Shown here one piece after another: positions 50,328-58,128 of a stretch of DNA of 64,000 nucleotides (the first letter of the stretch is position 1; each line of letters starts with the position of its first letter). The notes under the pieces are model-generated. The model made no database searches. It was not told the DNA's origin and worked only from the letters and a program-made list of their open reading frames with translations. The position numbers and the translations under genes were made by a program. Source of the DNA: CBDCVY01 sp965223245 (GTDB lineage: Bacteria > Nitrospinota > Nitrospinia > Nitrospinales > Nitrospinaceae); contig CBDCVY010000013.1 of NCBI GenBank assembly GCA_965223245.1, forward strand, positions 2,666,001 to 2,730,000. Reading direction: 5' to 3'.

Positions 50328-51692
50328 TTACTCATCCTGAAACAAACCACCAGCCACCCAGTCCAATTCCTCGGCGGCGGTTCGGTTGAGACCTCCACTG
50401 ACCGTGGACCCACTTCCCTCCGCGGTATTGCCATTGCCTCCGGTAACACTGGACGCAGGTCCATCCGCTGTGTTACCAGAGCCTCCGCTGACACTGGACC
50501 AAAATTCCATGGCTTTGTTATTGAGGCCTCCACTGACTGTGGAACTGCTGTTTATGGCCATATTTCCACTTCCACCCAAAATACTGGAGTGAATTCCGCT
50601 TGCAACATTATTGACTCCGCCACTGACCGAAGACAGAGTTTGGCTCGCATCATTGCCCTCGCCACCCGACACGGTGGATTCTCTTCCATTAGCCTCATTC
50701 CCATTTCCACCCACAACGCTGGAATGATTTCCAATGGCATCATTTTCCAAACCACCACTCACGGTAGAATAAGGCGCTGCCGATTTATTATCCTGCCCCG
50801 CCACTAATCCTCCAAAACTGTTATAGGCATGGCCGTGCCCGATCACCACATTATGCGATCCGGATTTGAACAACACACAAGCAAAGTCATCACAGTTCCT
50901 ATGGGATTCATTGTAGCCAATAATTAAATTGCCTAAACCATTGACCGAGGTATCGGAAAGGCTTTCCGGATCGTCGGGGTTTCCATTGGTAGCGCCTAAA
51001 CCATTTCGAATCCGCACATTAACACCATCGAAATCAATATTATTTCCTGTGCGGCTCACTCCGGCTAATAAAGCTTTCAGCTGATTGATTTCGGCTTGCA
51101 ACGATTCCACTGTCGGAGTTCCGCCGGTATACGTCACTTCTAATGTAGGAGCAAAGTCTCCCGACTCTCGGGAATCCATATCGATTCCATTGGTGGTACC
51201 TGCGGTGCGGATGGTGATCCCATTATTGTCAAACACTCCGTTGACCCAACGTTGCACTAAGCCCACTCCCTCTACATTCAAATTGATTGTGGTCTGACCT
51301 AGGGCAAACGCTGGGATGACTCCACGAACTAAAGCAGAACCGGACAAATCGCTCCAGTCAGCAGTGCCTTCGCTCCACGGGTTGTTTTGACGGATGATGT
51401 TATAGACACCACTACTGGCATCGAATAAATTCAGCGTGATTGATGCAGAAGTGACTGTCGCCCCCGTGGGGATGGAAGATAAATCCCATTTAATAATAGT
51501 GGCAATTTCTCCTCCGGCGCCGTCATTGCCGTCTGCCAGCAAAGCAATTTCAGAGCCAAAGTTGGTATTGGGTTGGGTTTCGCTGATGTATGTATCTTCC
51601 ACTGCGGTGAATTGACTGGTCACCGCCCACGCCGGCGTGCTCGTTATTAAGACCCACAGAAATAACAGGCATATCGGTTTTGCGAATTTCAT
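50328..51692 (-). CDS. secreted DNRLRE-head / YadA-like repeat protein 9 (head type B)
   Basis: 454 residues. Signal KFAKPICLLFLWVLITSTPAWA. Head type B (VEDTYISETQPNTNFG, LLADGNDGAGGE), stalk VESLQAEINQLKALLAGV. The neck insertion ESHRNCDDFACVLFKSGSHN is homologous to that of paralog 7. Nine repeats (STVSGGLENDAIGN, SSVVGGNGNEANG and so on). The end is ELDWVAGGLFQDE. Genes 7 and 9 look like a recent duplication with gene 8 between them. Confidence 0.85.
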   Translation of the reverse strand: MKFAKPICLLFLWVLITSTPAWAVTSQFTAVEDTYISETQPNTNFGSEIALLADGNDGAGGEIATIIKWDLSSIPTGATVTSASITLNLFDASSGVYNIIRQNNPWSEGTADWSDLSGSALVRGVIPAFALGQTTINLNVEGVGLVQRWVNGVFDNNGITIRTAGTTNGIDMDSRESGDFAPTLEVTYTGGTPTVESLQAEINQLKALLAGVSRTGNNIDFDGVNVRIRNGLGATNGNPDDPESLSDTSVNGLGNLIIGYNESHRNCDDFACVLFKSGSHNVVIGHGHAYNSFGGLVAGQDNKSAAPYSTVSGGLENDAIGNHSSVVGGNGNEANGRESTVSGGEGNDASQTLSSVSGGVNNVASGIHSSILGGSGNMAINSSSTVSGGLNNKAMEFWSSVSGGSGNTADGPASSVTGGNGNTAEGSGSTVSGGLNRTAAEELDWVAGGLFQDE

Positions 51693-51749
51693 GATCTCTC
51701 CTCCTCATCGAAAAACAATTTAATTGGATTCTCAAGCCCCTGTTTCCAC

Positions 51750-51778
51750 AATCTGGCATAACCTAAATGGGTTGTCAA
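51750..51778 (-). promoter_or_regulatory. promoter of surface-protein gene 9
   Basis: Minus strand: TTGACA (51778-51773), 17 bases, CAGATT (51755-51750) with a preceding TGC, matching the promoter of gene 7. Confidence 0.5.
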
Positions 51779-51985
51779 CACAGGAGAACCCTTTAACCAA
51801 ATAATGGAGGAGCGTTCGTTTGAAGGAGAAATGCTTCTCTACTCTGTAGCGATTGTGCGAACTCGAAGGAAACCATTGGCGGGAATGAAAACTATTGGTA
51901 AATGCGCTTTTAAAATTTTCCGGGGGAAAGTAAATTAATGAAAAGGAGTCTGCGGAGAGAGGGGTTCAGGTTTAAAATTAAATCT

Positions 51986-52405
51986 CTAATGGTTTTCTAA
52001 TTCTTTAGTTAACACCGGGTACACTGCCGGGAGTTCCGATAAATCAGATTCAGTTTTTCTGCGGCAAACCCAATAGCTGATCCATAGAGGTACAAGGAAA
52101 CCGAATATAATTCCAAATCCCAAAAGCCCCATGGCTAAAGAAAAGGAGCCGGCTTTTCCCAGACCGAAGACAAGAGTTCGAGTGGATAGAAAAACCAGCA
52201 AACCGGCGGCGCTTCCAAAAAACCATCCCAGGAGTCGATTGCCTATAGATACATGGTTGACCCAAATGGGGAAAAGGGATGCGATGGCAATTATATAAAC
52301 TATAGTAGCCCCGGAATAACGAAAGTCACTGAGATGCGCCGTCACCCCAATGGCAATGCCAATAACTATAAGAGTCATGCCAATTTGCAGGAACAATTTC
52401 TTCAT
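51986..52405 (-). CDS. four-helix membrane protein, paralog of the gene at 41735
   Basis: The 139-residue product has segments KKLFLQIGMTLIVIGIAIGV, IVYIIAIASLFPIW, LLGWFFGSAAGLLVFL and LGFGIIFGFLVPLWISYWVC. FPIW, GWFFGS, GSFSLAMGLLGFG and ISYWVCR correspond to motifs in the 41735 gene (GSFSVAVGFLGYG, ISYWVCR). The C-terminal tail is polar (KTESDLSELPAVYP). The family is not recognised. It closes the minus-strand cluster on its upstream side. Confidence 0.65.
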   Translation of the reverse strand: MKKLFLQIGMTLIVIGIAIGVTAHLSDFRYSGATIVYIIAIASLFPIWVNHVSIGNRLLGWFFGSAAGLLVFLSTRTLVFGLGKAGSFSLAMGLLGFGIIFGFLVPLWISYWVCRRKTESDLSELPAVYPVLTKELENH

Positions 52406-52867
52406 AAAAGCCTCATCCGCATTGATGAACTGCCTGTGAGAGAGCGACCTTGCGGCCTGATTTACCCTAAATGGATTGCATCAACTTAACCCAAACAGGG
52501 TAACGTGTCAAGGGGTGTATTGAATGTTTATCACTCGACTATAATTTGGCCGGTATGGTTACTTTTGTGGATTCAGGTGAGATGAAGTAATTTAAATAAA
52601 TTCAAGTGCTTGGAAGGTTATCTGCGTGAAAAGATATTCATCCGGCACTTTTTTAATCAATTTTTAAATTGAGAAGTTTGCAGGCAAAGTTTTTGATCCG
52701 GCAAAGGGGAGTGAGGGGATTGCATTCTTTAAGTCGAATTCCGCAATTCTTGGATCCCGGAAAACAAAATACTTGCAGCACAATAAGTTATTGAATAAAA
52801 ACATTATCAAATAAACACCAGAGGTTTGAACTATTTCGAAAATAGTAACTATTATTTCAATGGATGT
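52406..52867. other. gene-free stretch
   Basis: AT-rich, with no repeat, hairpin or coding sequence I can support. Confidence 0.35.
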
Positions 52868-53164
52868 TTAAGGAATTAAATTAGTCATTATGATGGGTTG
52901 ATCCAGAAACCGTTGGGCGCAAGTCAAGCTTCCGACGTCCCATCCTTGTTTGTAGAATTCGTTTTTTTTGTACAAGTTTTTTTGTTTCACATATTTTTCA
53001 AAAGGATGCCCGGATGTGACATAGCCGCTATGGCAGCCGTCCTCGAAACCCACTTGATATTCGGGATGCATTTTCAGTTTCTCCAAATGAACACGTTTCG
53101 CAGAAGTGCTAGCGCATCCGTTCAGCAAAGTTAAAATCACCGCTCCAACAATAATTCGTTTCAT
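52868..53164 (-). CDS. small lipoprotein
   Basis: The 98-residue product starts at ATG 53164 (KRIIVGAVILTLLNGC, lipobox LNGC); a start seven codons earlier is possible. The mature part has the pattern YQVGFEDGCHSGYVTSGHPFEKYVK ... FYKQGWDVGSLTC, where GF-x-DGC-x-SGY and the second GW-x-x-G-x-x-x-C suggest two related halves and a disulfide. Similar small lipoproteins with a GYxDGCxSG motif are common in Gram-negatives, but no function is known. Confidence 0.6.
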   Translation of the reverse strand: MKRIIVGAVILTLLNGCASTSAKRVHLEKLKMHPEYQVGFEDGCHSGYVTSGHPFEKYVKQKNLYKKNEFYKQGWDVGSLTCAQRFLDQPIIMTNLIP

Positions 53165-53444
53165 TCGTATCCACAACTTAAACATATTCTCATATTAATA
53201 AAATACCAAGGAATCTAAAAGAAGAATCTGACCAGGATTCATTACAAGAAAGTTCAAAAACATTAAAACAACACACTCTTTTTTGAGAAATTTATCAACC
53301 TTTTGGTTTATTTTTTGACGAAAAATATTACCCGAGGAAAAATTATTACGAGTTTGTTCTATATATATACATACGTTTTGGAGTACAATATCGGCTGACT
53401 ACGATGTGACACAAACCTCAAAGTTTTCATCCTAGAAAGGGGCT

Positions 53445-53909
53445 ATGGATAAACGAATCGAAGGTTTAATTACCAATGCAAAAATGCTGTCCTCCACAGG
53501 TTCCTTCCAGGAAGCAATTTCCGTTTTCAACCAGGCGATCGAAATCGACCCCACCAACATCACACTCTGGGTCGCGAAAGGCAATACCTTAATCAAAGCC
53601 GCTTTATACGAAGAAGCGGTCATCATTTTCGAAACCATCTTCGCATTGGATTCCAATTTCCATTTGCTCTGGAATCCTTATCAAAAAGAATTTGTGGAAT
53701 CCCTGATAGGTATCGATCCAAATGTTTCAATTCACTTCCTGGAAATAAAACCTGAGGAAATAACTTTAGACACCTTATTGGATTTGATGATCATCAATAA
53801 CGATAAGAGCGACCCCGACAAAACCGATTCATCCTCCACCCCTGCCTCACCTGAACAACCCGAATCCACGAGCCCTCCTCCCAAAAACCCGGATGAGCAG
53901 AATCAATAA
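53445..53909 (+). CDS. TPR-repeat protein with Pro/Ser-rich tail
   Basis: The 154-residue product starts after AAAGGGG. Two tetratricopeptide repeats cover residues 1-75: AKMLSSTGSFQEAISVFNQAIEIDPTN and WVAKGNTLIKAALYEEAVIIFETIFALDSN. A partial helical cap follows (EFVESLIGIDPN). The last 40 residues are acidic and rich in Pro, Ser and Asp (SSSTPASPEQPEST), probably disordered. It is cytoplasmic and would act as a protein-interaction module. No partner is evident. Confidence 0.7.
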   Translation: MDKRIEGLITNAKMLSSTGSFQEAISVFNQAIEIDPTNITLWVAKGNTLIKAALYEEAVIIFETIFALDSNFHLLWNPYQKEFVESLIGIDPNVSIHFLEIKPEEITLDTLLDLMIINNDKSDPDKTDSSSTPASPEQPESTSPPPKNPDEQNQ

Positions 53910-54606
53910 CCGGTCATATTCCTCGACTCCTAAAAATATAATTCAGTGAACCAGGTCATGACAGTGTGAATCGCATTGGGTTCCAATCGTCACGGCTCCC
54001 CAACCCGTCCAAGGGAAAGAGGATGAGGCCGGTGGCCACAACAGAGCCAGTGAATTATTTTATAAACACACCGGCATCTTCCATAAGGCAAACCATCGAT
54101 GCCACCGGAGTCGATATCGGTTTCCTCAAGTTTTCCTATTTCGCCGAAAGAGAATCAATGCTACCGGAGAATTTATTACAACGCGCAAAATAGAATCCGC
54201 ACCGATGACCGGTTCGGCCTCGAACGTAAAGACACCCCCCACCGACCCCTGGGGATTTAGGATATAAACATCAGAATCTATTTTACTCAATCACCTTGAC
54301 AAATAATATAAAGTCTAAATGGACACTTAATTTATAGATTGGAAAATATATTTAAAAGTAATGCAAATTTTGAGATTCAAAGACTATAATTTTTGAATTA
54401 TCCTAAATTTTTCTTTCTAATTCATTAATTTTTAAACATTTAAAGTTTTTGAAGAGGTAAACTGATTAACCATTGATTTTTCAAAGGGAATAACTCAAAA
54501 TTGGAAGTATATAAACAATAAAGTACGGAAGAATATTGAATCATCAAAGTTTTATTTTGGATATATTACGGATGCATAATGTTGATTTAATTTTGGACAA
54601 AATAAT
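53910..54606. other. gene-free stretch, strongly AT-rich at its right end
   Basis: A 75-codon open frame at 53966-54193 has no ribosome site or recognisable family and is not annotated. The A+T rises sharply from about 54260, marking the edge of the AT-rich toxin-antitoxin segment. Confidence 0.4.
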
Positions 54607-55797
54607 ATGCCAAAAATAAACCAAAAGATAATTAGTTGGGCACGACAAGCAAGAGGGCTCACTATAGAAGAAGCAGCAAAAAAATTACAGCTTAAGGACA
54701 CAAAAGCTAGTAAAGGATCGGAGAAACTATTGGCATACGAGGAGGGCAAAATACCCTCTCGCTCATTACTATTAAAAATGTCAAAATTGTATCGAATCCC
54801 TCTATTGACCTTTTACTTAGATAATCCACCTAGGAAAGGAGATCGTGGCAACGACTTCCGAACTTTACCTGAAGATTTTCCTCATGAGAAGGAGGACGTT
54901 TTTGTTGACGTTTTAATTAGGGATTTAATAGCACGTCAAAGTGTACTACGTGAAATTCTAATAGAGGAGGATGAAGTCAAAAAGCTTTCGTTTATAGGCT
55001 CCGCTAGTATTGAGCAAGGGATTTCTTATACTTCAAATATCATTTGCAAAAAAATAAATTTTGATTTAGAAAAGTTTCGAAGCTTTAGTAAACCCAGCGA
55101 AGCATTTAAATATCTGCGTTCAATTGTCGAAGAAATCGGGATTTATGTCCTGCTAACCGGGAATCTAGGTTCTCACCACACTAAAATTGATCTTAAAGTT
55201 TTTAGAGGTTTTGTTATTGCAGACGATATTGCTCCCTTTATAGTTATCAATGATCAGGATGTAAAAACTTCATGGTCGTTTACCCTCTTACATGAATTAG
55301 TTCATTTGTGGTTAGGTCAAACAGGAGTGAGTGGTTCTTTCTCTGAAAACCGGATAGAGAAATTTTGTAATGAAGTTGCCAGTGAAATTTTATTACCCGA
55401 GGAGGAATTGGGCAGCTTTAGGCCAAAAGTTTCAAACTTTGATCAACTTGCTGAAGAAATATCATATTATTCTCAAGCACGTAATATTAGTAGCACTCTA
55501 GTTTCATATCGACTACTAAAACAAAAACACATTAACAATAAACTTTGGTCCAAATTATCTGAGCACTTCAAAATGAAACTGCTTTTATCAAAGAACAAAC
55601 AAACAAACAAAGATAAAGCATCGGAAAAAGGACCAAATTATTTTGTCGTGCGAAGACACAAGCTTGGCAATGCTTTAGTTAACTTTGCTGAGAGAATGAC
55701 AAATTCCGGAGCACTTACACCTACTAAAGCTGGATTTTTGCTAGGTGTCAAACCTTTAAAAATTCACAAATTATTTGACATTGGCAAAGCAATATAA
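54607..55797 (+). CDS. XRE-family regulator with ImmA/IrrE metallopeptidase domain
   Basis: 396 residues. Residues 1-75 are a helix-turn-helix of the XRE type (ISWARQARGLTIEEAAKKL, LLAYEEGKIPSRSLLLKMSKLY). The central domain is an ImmA/IrrE-type zinc peptidase: HELVH at residues 229-233, with E256 in CNEVASEILLP as the probable third ligand. Such proteins act as antitoxins or cleave repressors. The gene lies 11 bases before a DUF4411 PIN-like gene, and ImmA/IrrE plus DUF4411 is a known toxin-antitoxin-like pairing. The segment is clearly more AT-rich than its surroundings, suggesting transfer. Confidence 0.85.
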   Translation: MPKINQKIISWARQARGLTIEEAAKKLQLKDTKASKGSEKLLAYEEGKIPSRSLLLKMSKLYRIPLLTFYLDNPPRKGDRGNDFRTLPEDFPHEKEDVFVDVLIRDLIARQSVLREILIEEDEVKKLSFIGSASIEQGISYTSNIICKKINFDLEKFRSFSKPSEAFKYLRSIVEEIGIYVLLTGNLGSHHTKIDLKVFRGFVIADDIAPFIVINDQDVKTSWSFTLLHELVHLWLGQTGVSGSFSENRIEKFCNEVASEILLPEEELGSFRPKVSNFDQLAEEISYYSQARNISSTLVSYRLLKQKHINNKLWSKLSEHFKMKLLLSKNKQTNKDKASEKGPNYFVVRRHKLGNALVNFAERMTNSGALTPTKAGFLLGVKPLKIHKLFDIGKAI

Positions 55798-55808
55798 GGA
55801 AATTACAT

Positions 55809-56333
55809 TTGCTTTATCTTCTTGATGCCAACACATTAATTGATGCAAAAAATCTCTACTATCCAATAAAAAGAGTACCAGAATTTTGGGAATGGCTAAT
55901 TCATCAAGGTCAATTAAGTAATATTAAAATCCCCATCGAAATTTATGAAGAATTTAAAGATACCAATCCAAAGGATGGAAAAAAGGATGATCTTGCACTT
56001 TGGGCTGAAGATAAGGAAATAAAAGACGCATTGTTATTCAATGAAGAAGCTGAGGGAGATTTAATTAGACAAGTTACTTATTTGGGATATGCTGAAGACC
56101 TAACAGATGATGAAATTATAAAAATTGGACGTGATCCCTTCCTGATTTCTTATGGGTTAAAAGATCCTCAAAACCGCTGTATCGTAACCACTGAAGTATC
56201 TAAACCAAATCGAAAAAGGGCAAATAGACATATCCCCAATGTTTGCGCTACTTTCCAAATTCCATGTATAAATAATTTTGATTTAATTCAAAAGCTAGAT
56301 TTTAGCACTGGTTGGAAGGAAAATCCTTCATAA
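55809..56333 (+). CDS. DUF4411 PIN-like protein, probable toxin partner
   Basis: The 174-residue product starts at TTG 55809; AAGGA overlaps the stop of the preceding gene and gives good spacing. The first strand LYLLDANTLIDAKN places D6 as the first acidic ligand of a PIN-type nuclease. IPIEIYEEFK and GRDPFLISYGL supply further conserved acids, and IVTTEVSKP the third strand. PIN-family toxins cut RNA. The preceding XRE/ImmA-IrrE protein would be the antitoxin. Role inferred from family and pairing. Confidence 0.8.
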   Translation: MLYLLDANTLIDAKNLYYPIKRVPEFWEWLIHQGQLSNIKIPIEIYEEFKDTNPKDGKKDDLALWAEDKEIKDALLFNEEAEGDLIRQVTYLGYAEDLTDDEIIKIGRDPFLISYGLKDPQNRCIVTTEVSKPNRKRANRHIPNVCATFQIPCINNFDLIQKLDFSTGWKENPS

Positions 56334-56382
56334 AAATCACCATTAAGTATTTTTCTTTTCCATAATAACCTCAAAGAGAAAT

Positions 56383-56757
56383 CTATGATTCCTTTTTAAG
56401 CATTTGGAGGATTTGGTCCCATTGATTATCCAATTCTTCTTCGAGGTGTTCGTGATCATGGCTTAAGTGGCGCTGCTGAAAAAATTCCACCTGGTTTTTG
56501 AGCGCAGCCATCTTTTCTGAATTCTTCTGCACAATCTCAGAATTCTTGCGAGTCAATTCCTGCAGAGTCTTCACCTGCTCTTTCACTCCACTGATGATCA
56601 CCTGCGAGGTGATCAGTGTCGACCCGCCCCAACCGACTAATCCCAAAAATGCAATTGTAAGAATTTCACCAATCTTTCGACTGCTGATTCCATTACCATT
56701 ACTATTTGGTGGAGCCACTCCACGATCACCGGAAACATTTTTTTCTGGTTCCCCCAT
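56383..56757 (-). CDS. small membrane coiled-coil protein
   Basis: 124 residues. A polar Gly/Asn-rich N-terminus (GEPEKNVSGDRGVAPPNSNG) leads into a single membrane segment (GEILTIAFLGLVGWGGSTLI) and then a coiled coil (SGVKEQVKTLQELTRKNSEIVQ ... KMAALKNQVEFFQQRH). This layout is common among phage lysis-cassette or tail-module accessory proteins, and a tail-fibre gene lies nearby on the same strand. The first 17 codons are duplicated at the gene at 57895-58023. Confidence 0.6.
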   Translation of the reverse strand: MGEPEKNVSGDRGVAPPNSNGNGISSRKIGEILTIAFLGLVGWGGSTLITSQVIISGVKEQVKTLQELTRKNSEIVQKNSEKMAALKNQVEFFQQRHLSHDHEHLEEELDNQWDQILQMLKKES

Positions 56758-57331
56758 TCACGGTCCTTTCTCACTTTACTTTTGTTTCACAACTTCAACG
56801 TCTACGTCCCGAAAATGTAATTTAGTGAATAATAAAATCGTATCTAGATCTATTATTGTATAGAGGTTTTCACAAATTTCCAGGGAGGACTCATCATCAC
56901 CAAAGCCCGGGATAAAAAGTTGAGTCTTATAATTGTTATGAAAGGCAATCAGGTGAGATCACCGAGGATGTGGAGAATGAGTTGGGGGGAATGGGTGAGA
57001 TTGAATTCTGCCCAAGCTGTAGGATTCGTATAGATTGTTTCAATATTTTCAAGTCAATTTCCTGGTCAAAAATAGCCTGTGTACTTGTGGAAAACCGCTT
57101 CGCGGTTTACATACAGGATTCACAGGCTCAGCTTCTGCAAAGCAATCCTTTTGACGGCTAATTCCATTGAAAGTTGCTAAAAACCCGGTTCTAAAAAAGT
57201 TTGAAGTATGGTTTAGCGAAACAAATTGAAACCATGTCTACGAAACCCACACCGAAGAATTTCCGGGAGTTGTGGACACACTCTGCAAACATTTAAAGTG
57301 CTAGAGCATTTTTAATTCATTCGGGTTGAGA
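56758..57331. other. gene-free stretch containing a nested inverted repeat
   Basis: The only recognisable element is the family 2 inverted repeat at 57075-57127, annotated separately. No gene is supported. Confidence 0.4.
57075..57127. repeat. nested inverted repeat, family 2 (copy 2)
   Basis: GCCTGTG (57075-57081) pairs with CACAGGC (57121-57127), and AAACCGC (57092-57098) pairs with GCGGTTT (57102-57108) inside. Same order of parts and same total length as the element at 16570-16622. Confidence 0.65.
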
Positions 57332-57862
57332 TTATCTTCTCGACAATTGCTTTTCGATGGCCTTGATACGCTCCAACTGAATTTTATCCAGCAATGCCAT
57401 TTCATTCTGAAGACGCTTGTCGAGTTGTTGTGTTGCCGCTGAAATGTTCACATCAAGAAGTCTCATTTCTCTCTGTAAATTTTCGTCCAGTTTTTCAACG
57501 TGCTTAAATATTTGTTGCGATAACTTTAAAGCCGCCGCATGCCCGTCCAGCATTTCATGCTTATGAAGCCTTTTCGAAATATCATTATTCGTTTCTTCCA
57601 GCCTGGAAAGGTCGCGAACATATCCGGACATACCAATACCGATGATCATTAATATCACCGTGGTCCAACTGGCAAAGGCACCCCAGTTTGTCGTCCTGCT
57701 TTCGGATATTTTTTGAAAGCCTATTCTCATCTCCTCGGCAACGGACTTTAAGCTGGAGTTAAGGTTAGCCACGTCCTCATGCAGGCGCTCATTCTGAACT
57801 TCAAGAGAGGAGATTCTCGGCTCTAAAATTGAGTTTCCTTGCCTTCCATTATATCTTTTCAT
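57332..57862 (-). CDS. membrane coiled-coil protein
   Basis: 176 residues. An N-terminal coiled coil (ISSLEVQNERLHEDVANLNSS) is followed by one membrane segment near residues 65-85 (FASWTTVILMIIGIGMSGYV) and a long second coiled coil (LEETNNDISKRLHKHEML ... LDENLQREMRLLD ... KRLQNEMALLDKIQLERIKAIEKQL). The two heptad regions flanking a single crossing resemble the other small membrane protein at 56383. It lies in the same direction as the tail-fibre gene upstream. Role unknown. Confidence 0.6.
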   Translation of the reverse strand: MKRYNGRQGNSILEPRISSLEVQNERLHEDVANLNSSLKSVAEEMRIGFQKISESRTTNWGAFASWTTVILMIIGIGMSGYVRDLSRLEETNNDISKRLHKHEMLDGHAAALKLSQQIFKHVEKLDENLQREMRLLDVNISAATQQLDKRLQNEMALLDKIQLERIKAIEKQLSRR

Positions 57863-57894
57863 TTGTGTTCGCTCGATTTGCGGATTAGGCTATC

Positions 57895-58023
57895 TTACCA
57901 ATTGATATTAGGACCGGCGGTCTGCTTAAGAAACAACTGCACCATCAGAAACGCGCCACCGTTACCATTTGATGGAGCCACTCGTCGATGATTACCGGAA
58001 ACATTTTTTTCTGAATCCCCCAT
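57895..58023 (-). CDS. 42-residue chimeric paralog of the 56383 gene start
   Basis: It opens MGDSEKNVSGNHRRVAPSNG, parallel to MGEPEKNVSGDRGVAPPNSNG of the gene at 56383-56757, with upstream bases (about 58024-58040) also conserved. After codon 22 it diverges (GGAFLMVQLFLKQTAG) and stops. It lies between the tail-fibre gene and the membrane protein at 57332. It may be a truncated duplicate or a real small gene. Confidence 0.5.
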   Translation of the reverse strand: MGDSEKNVSGNHRRVAPSNGNGGAFLMVQLFLKQTAGPNINW

Positions 58024-58128
58024 TCACGTCCTTTCTCCACTTTGCTTGTAATTCACCACTCCAACGTCCTCGCCCAAAAATGTCTCTTTTCATTTCGGAC
58101 AGGTCGCTTTTGGTGATGTCGCTCACTC

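Noticed and set aside
53966..54193. A 75-codon open frame after the TPR gene
   Set aside because: No ribosome site, family or conserved neighbour; composition is not convincing.
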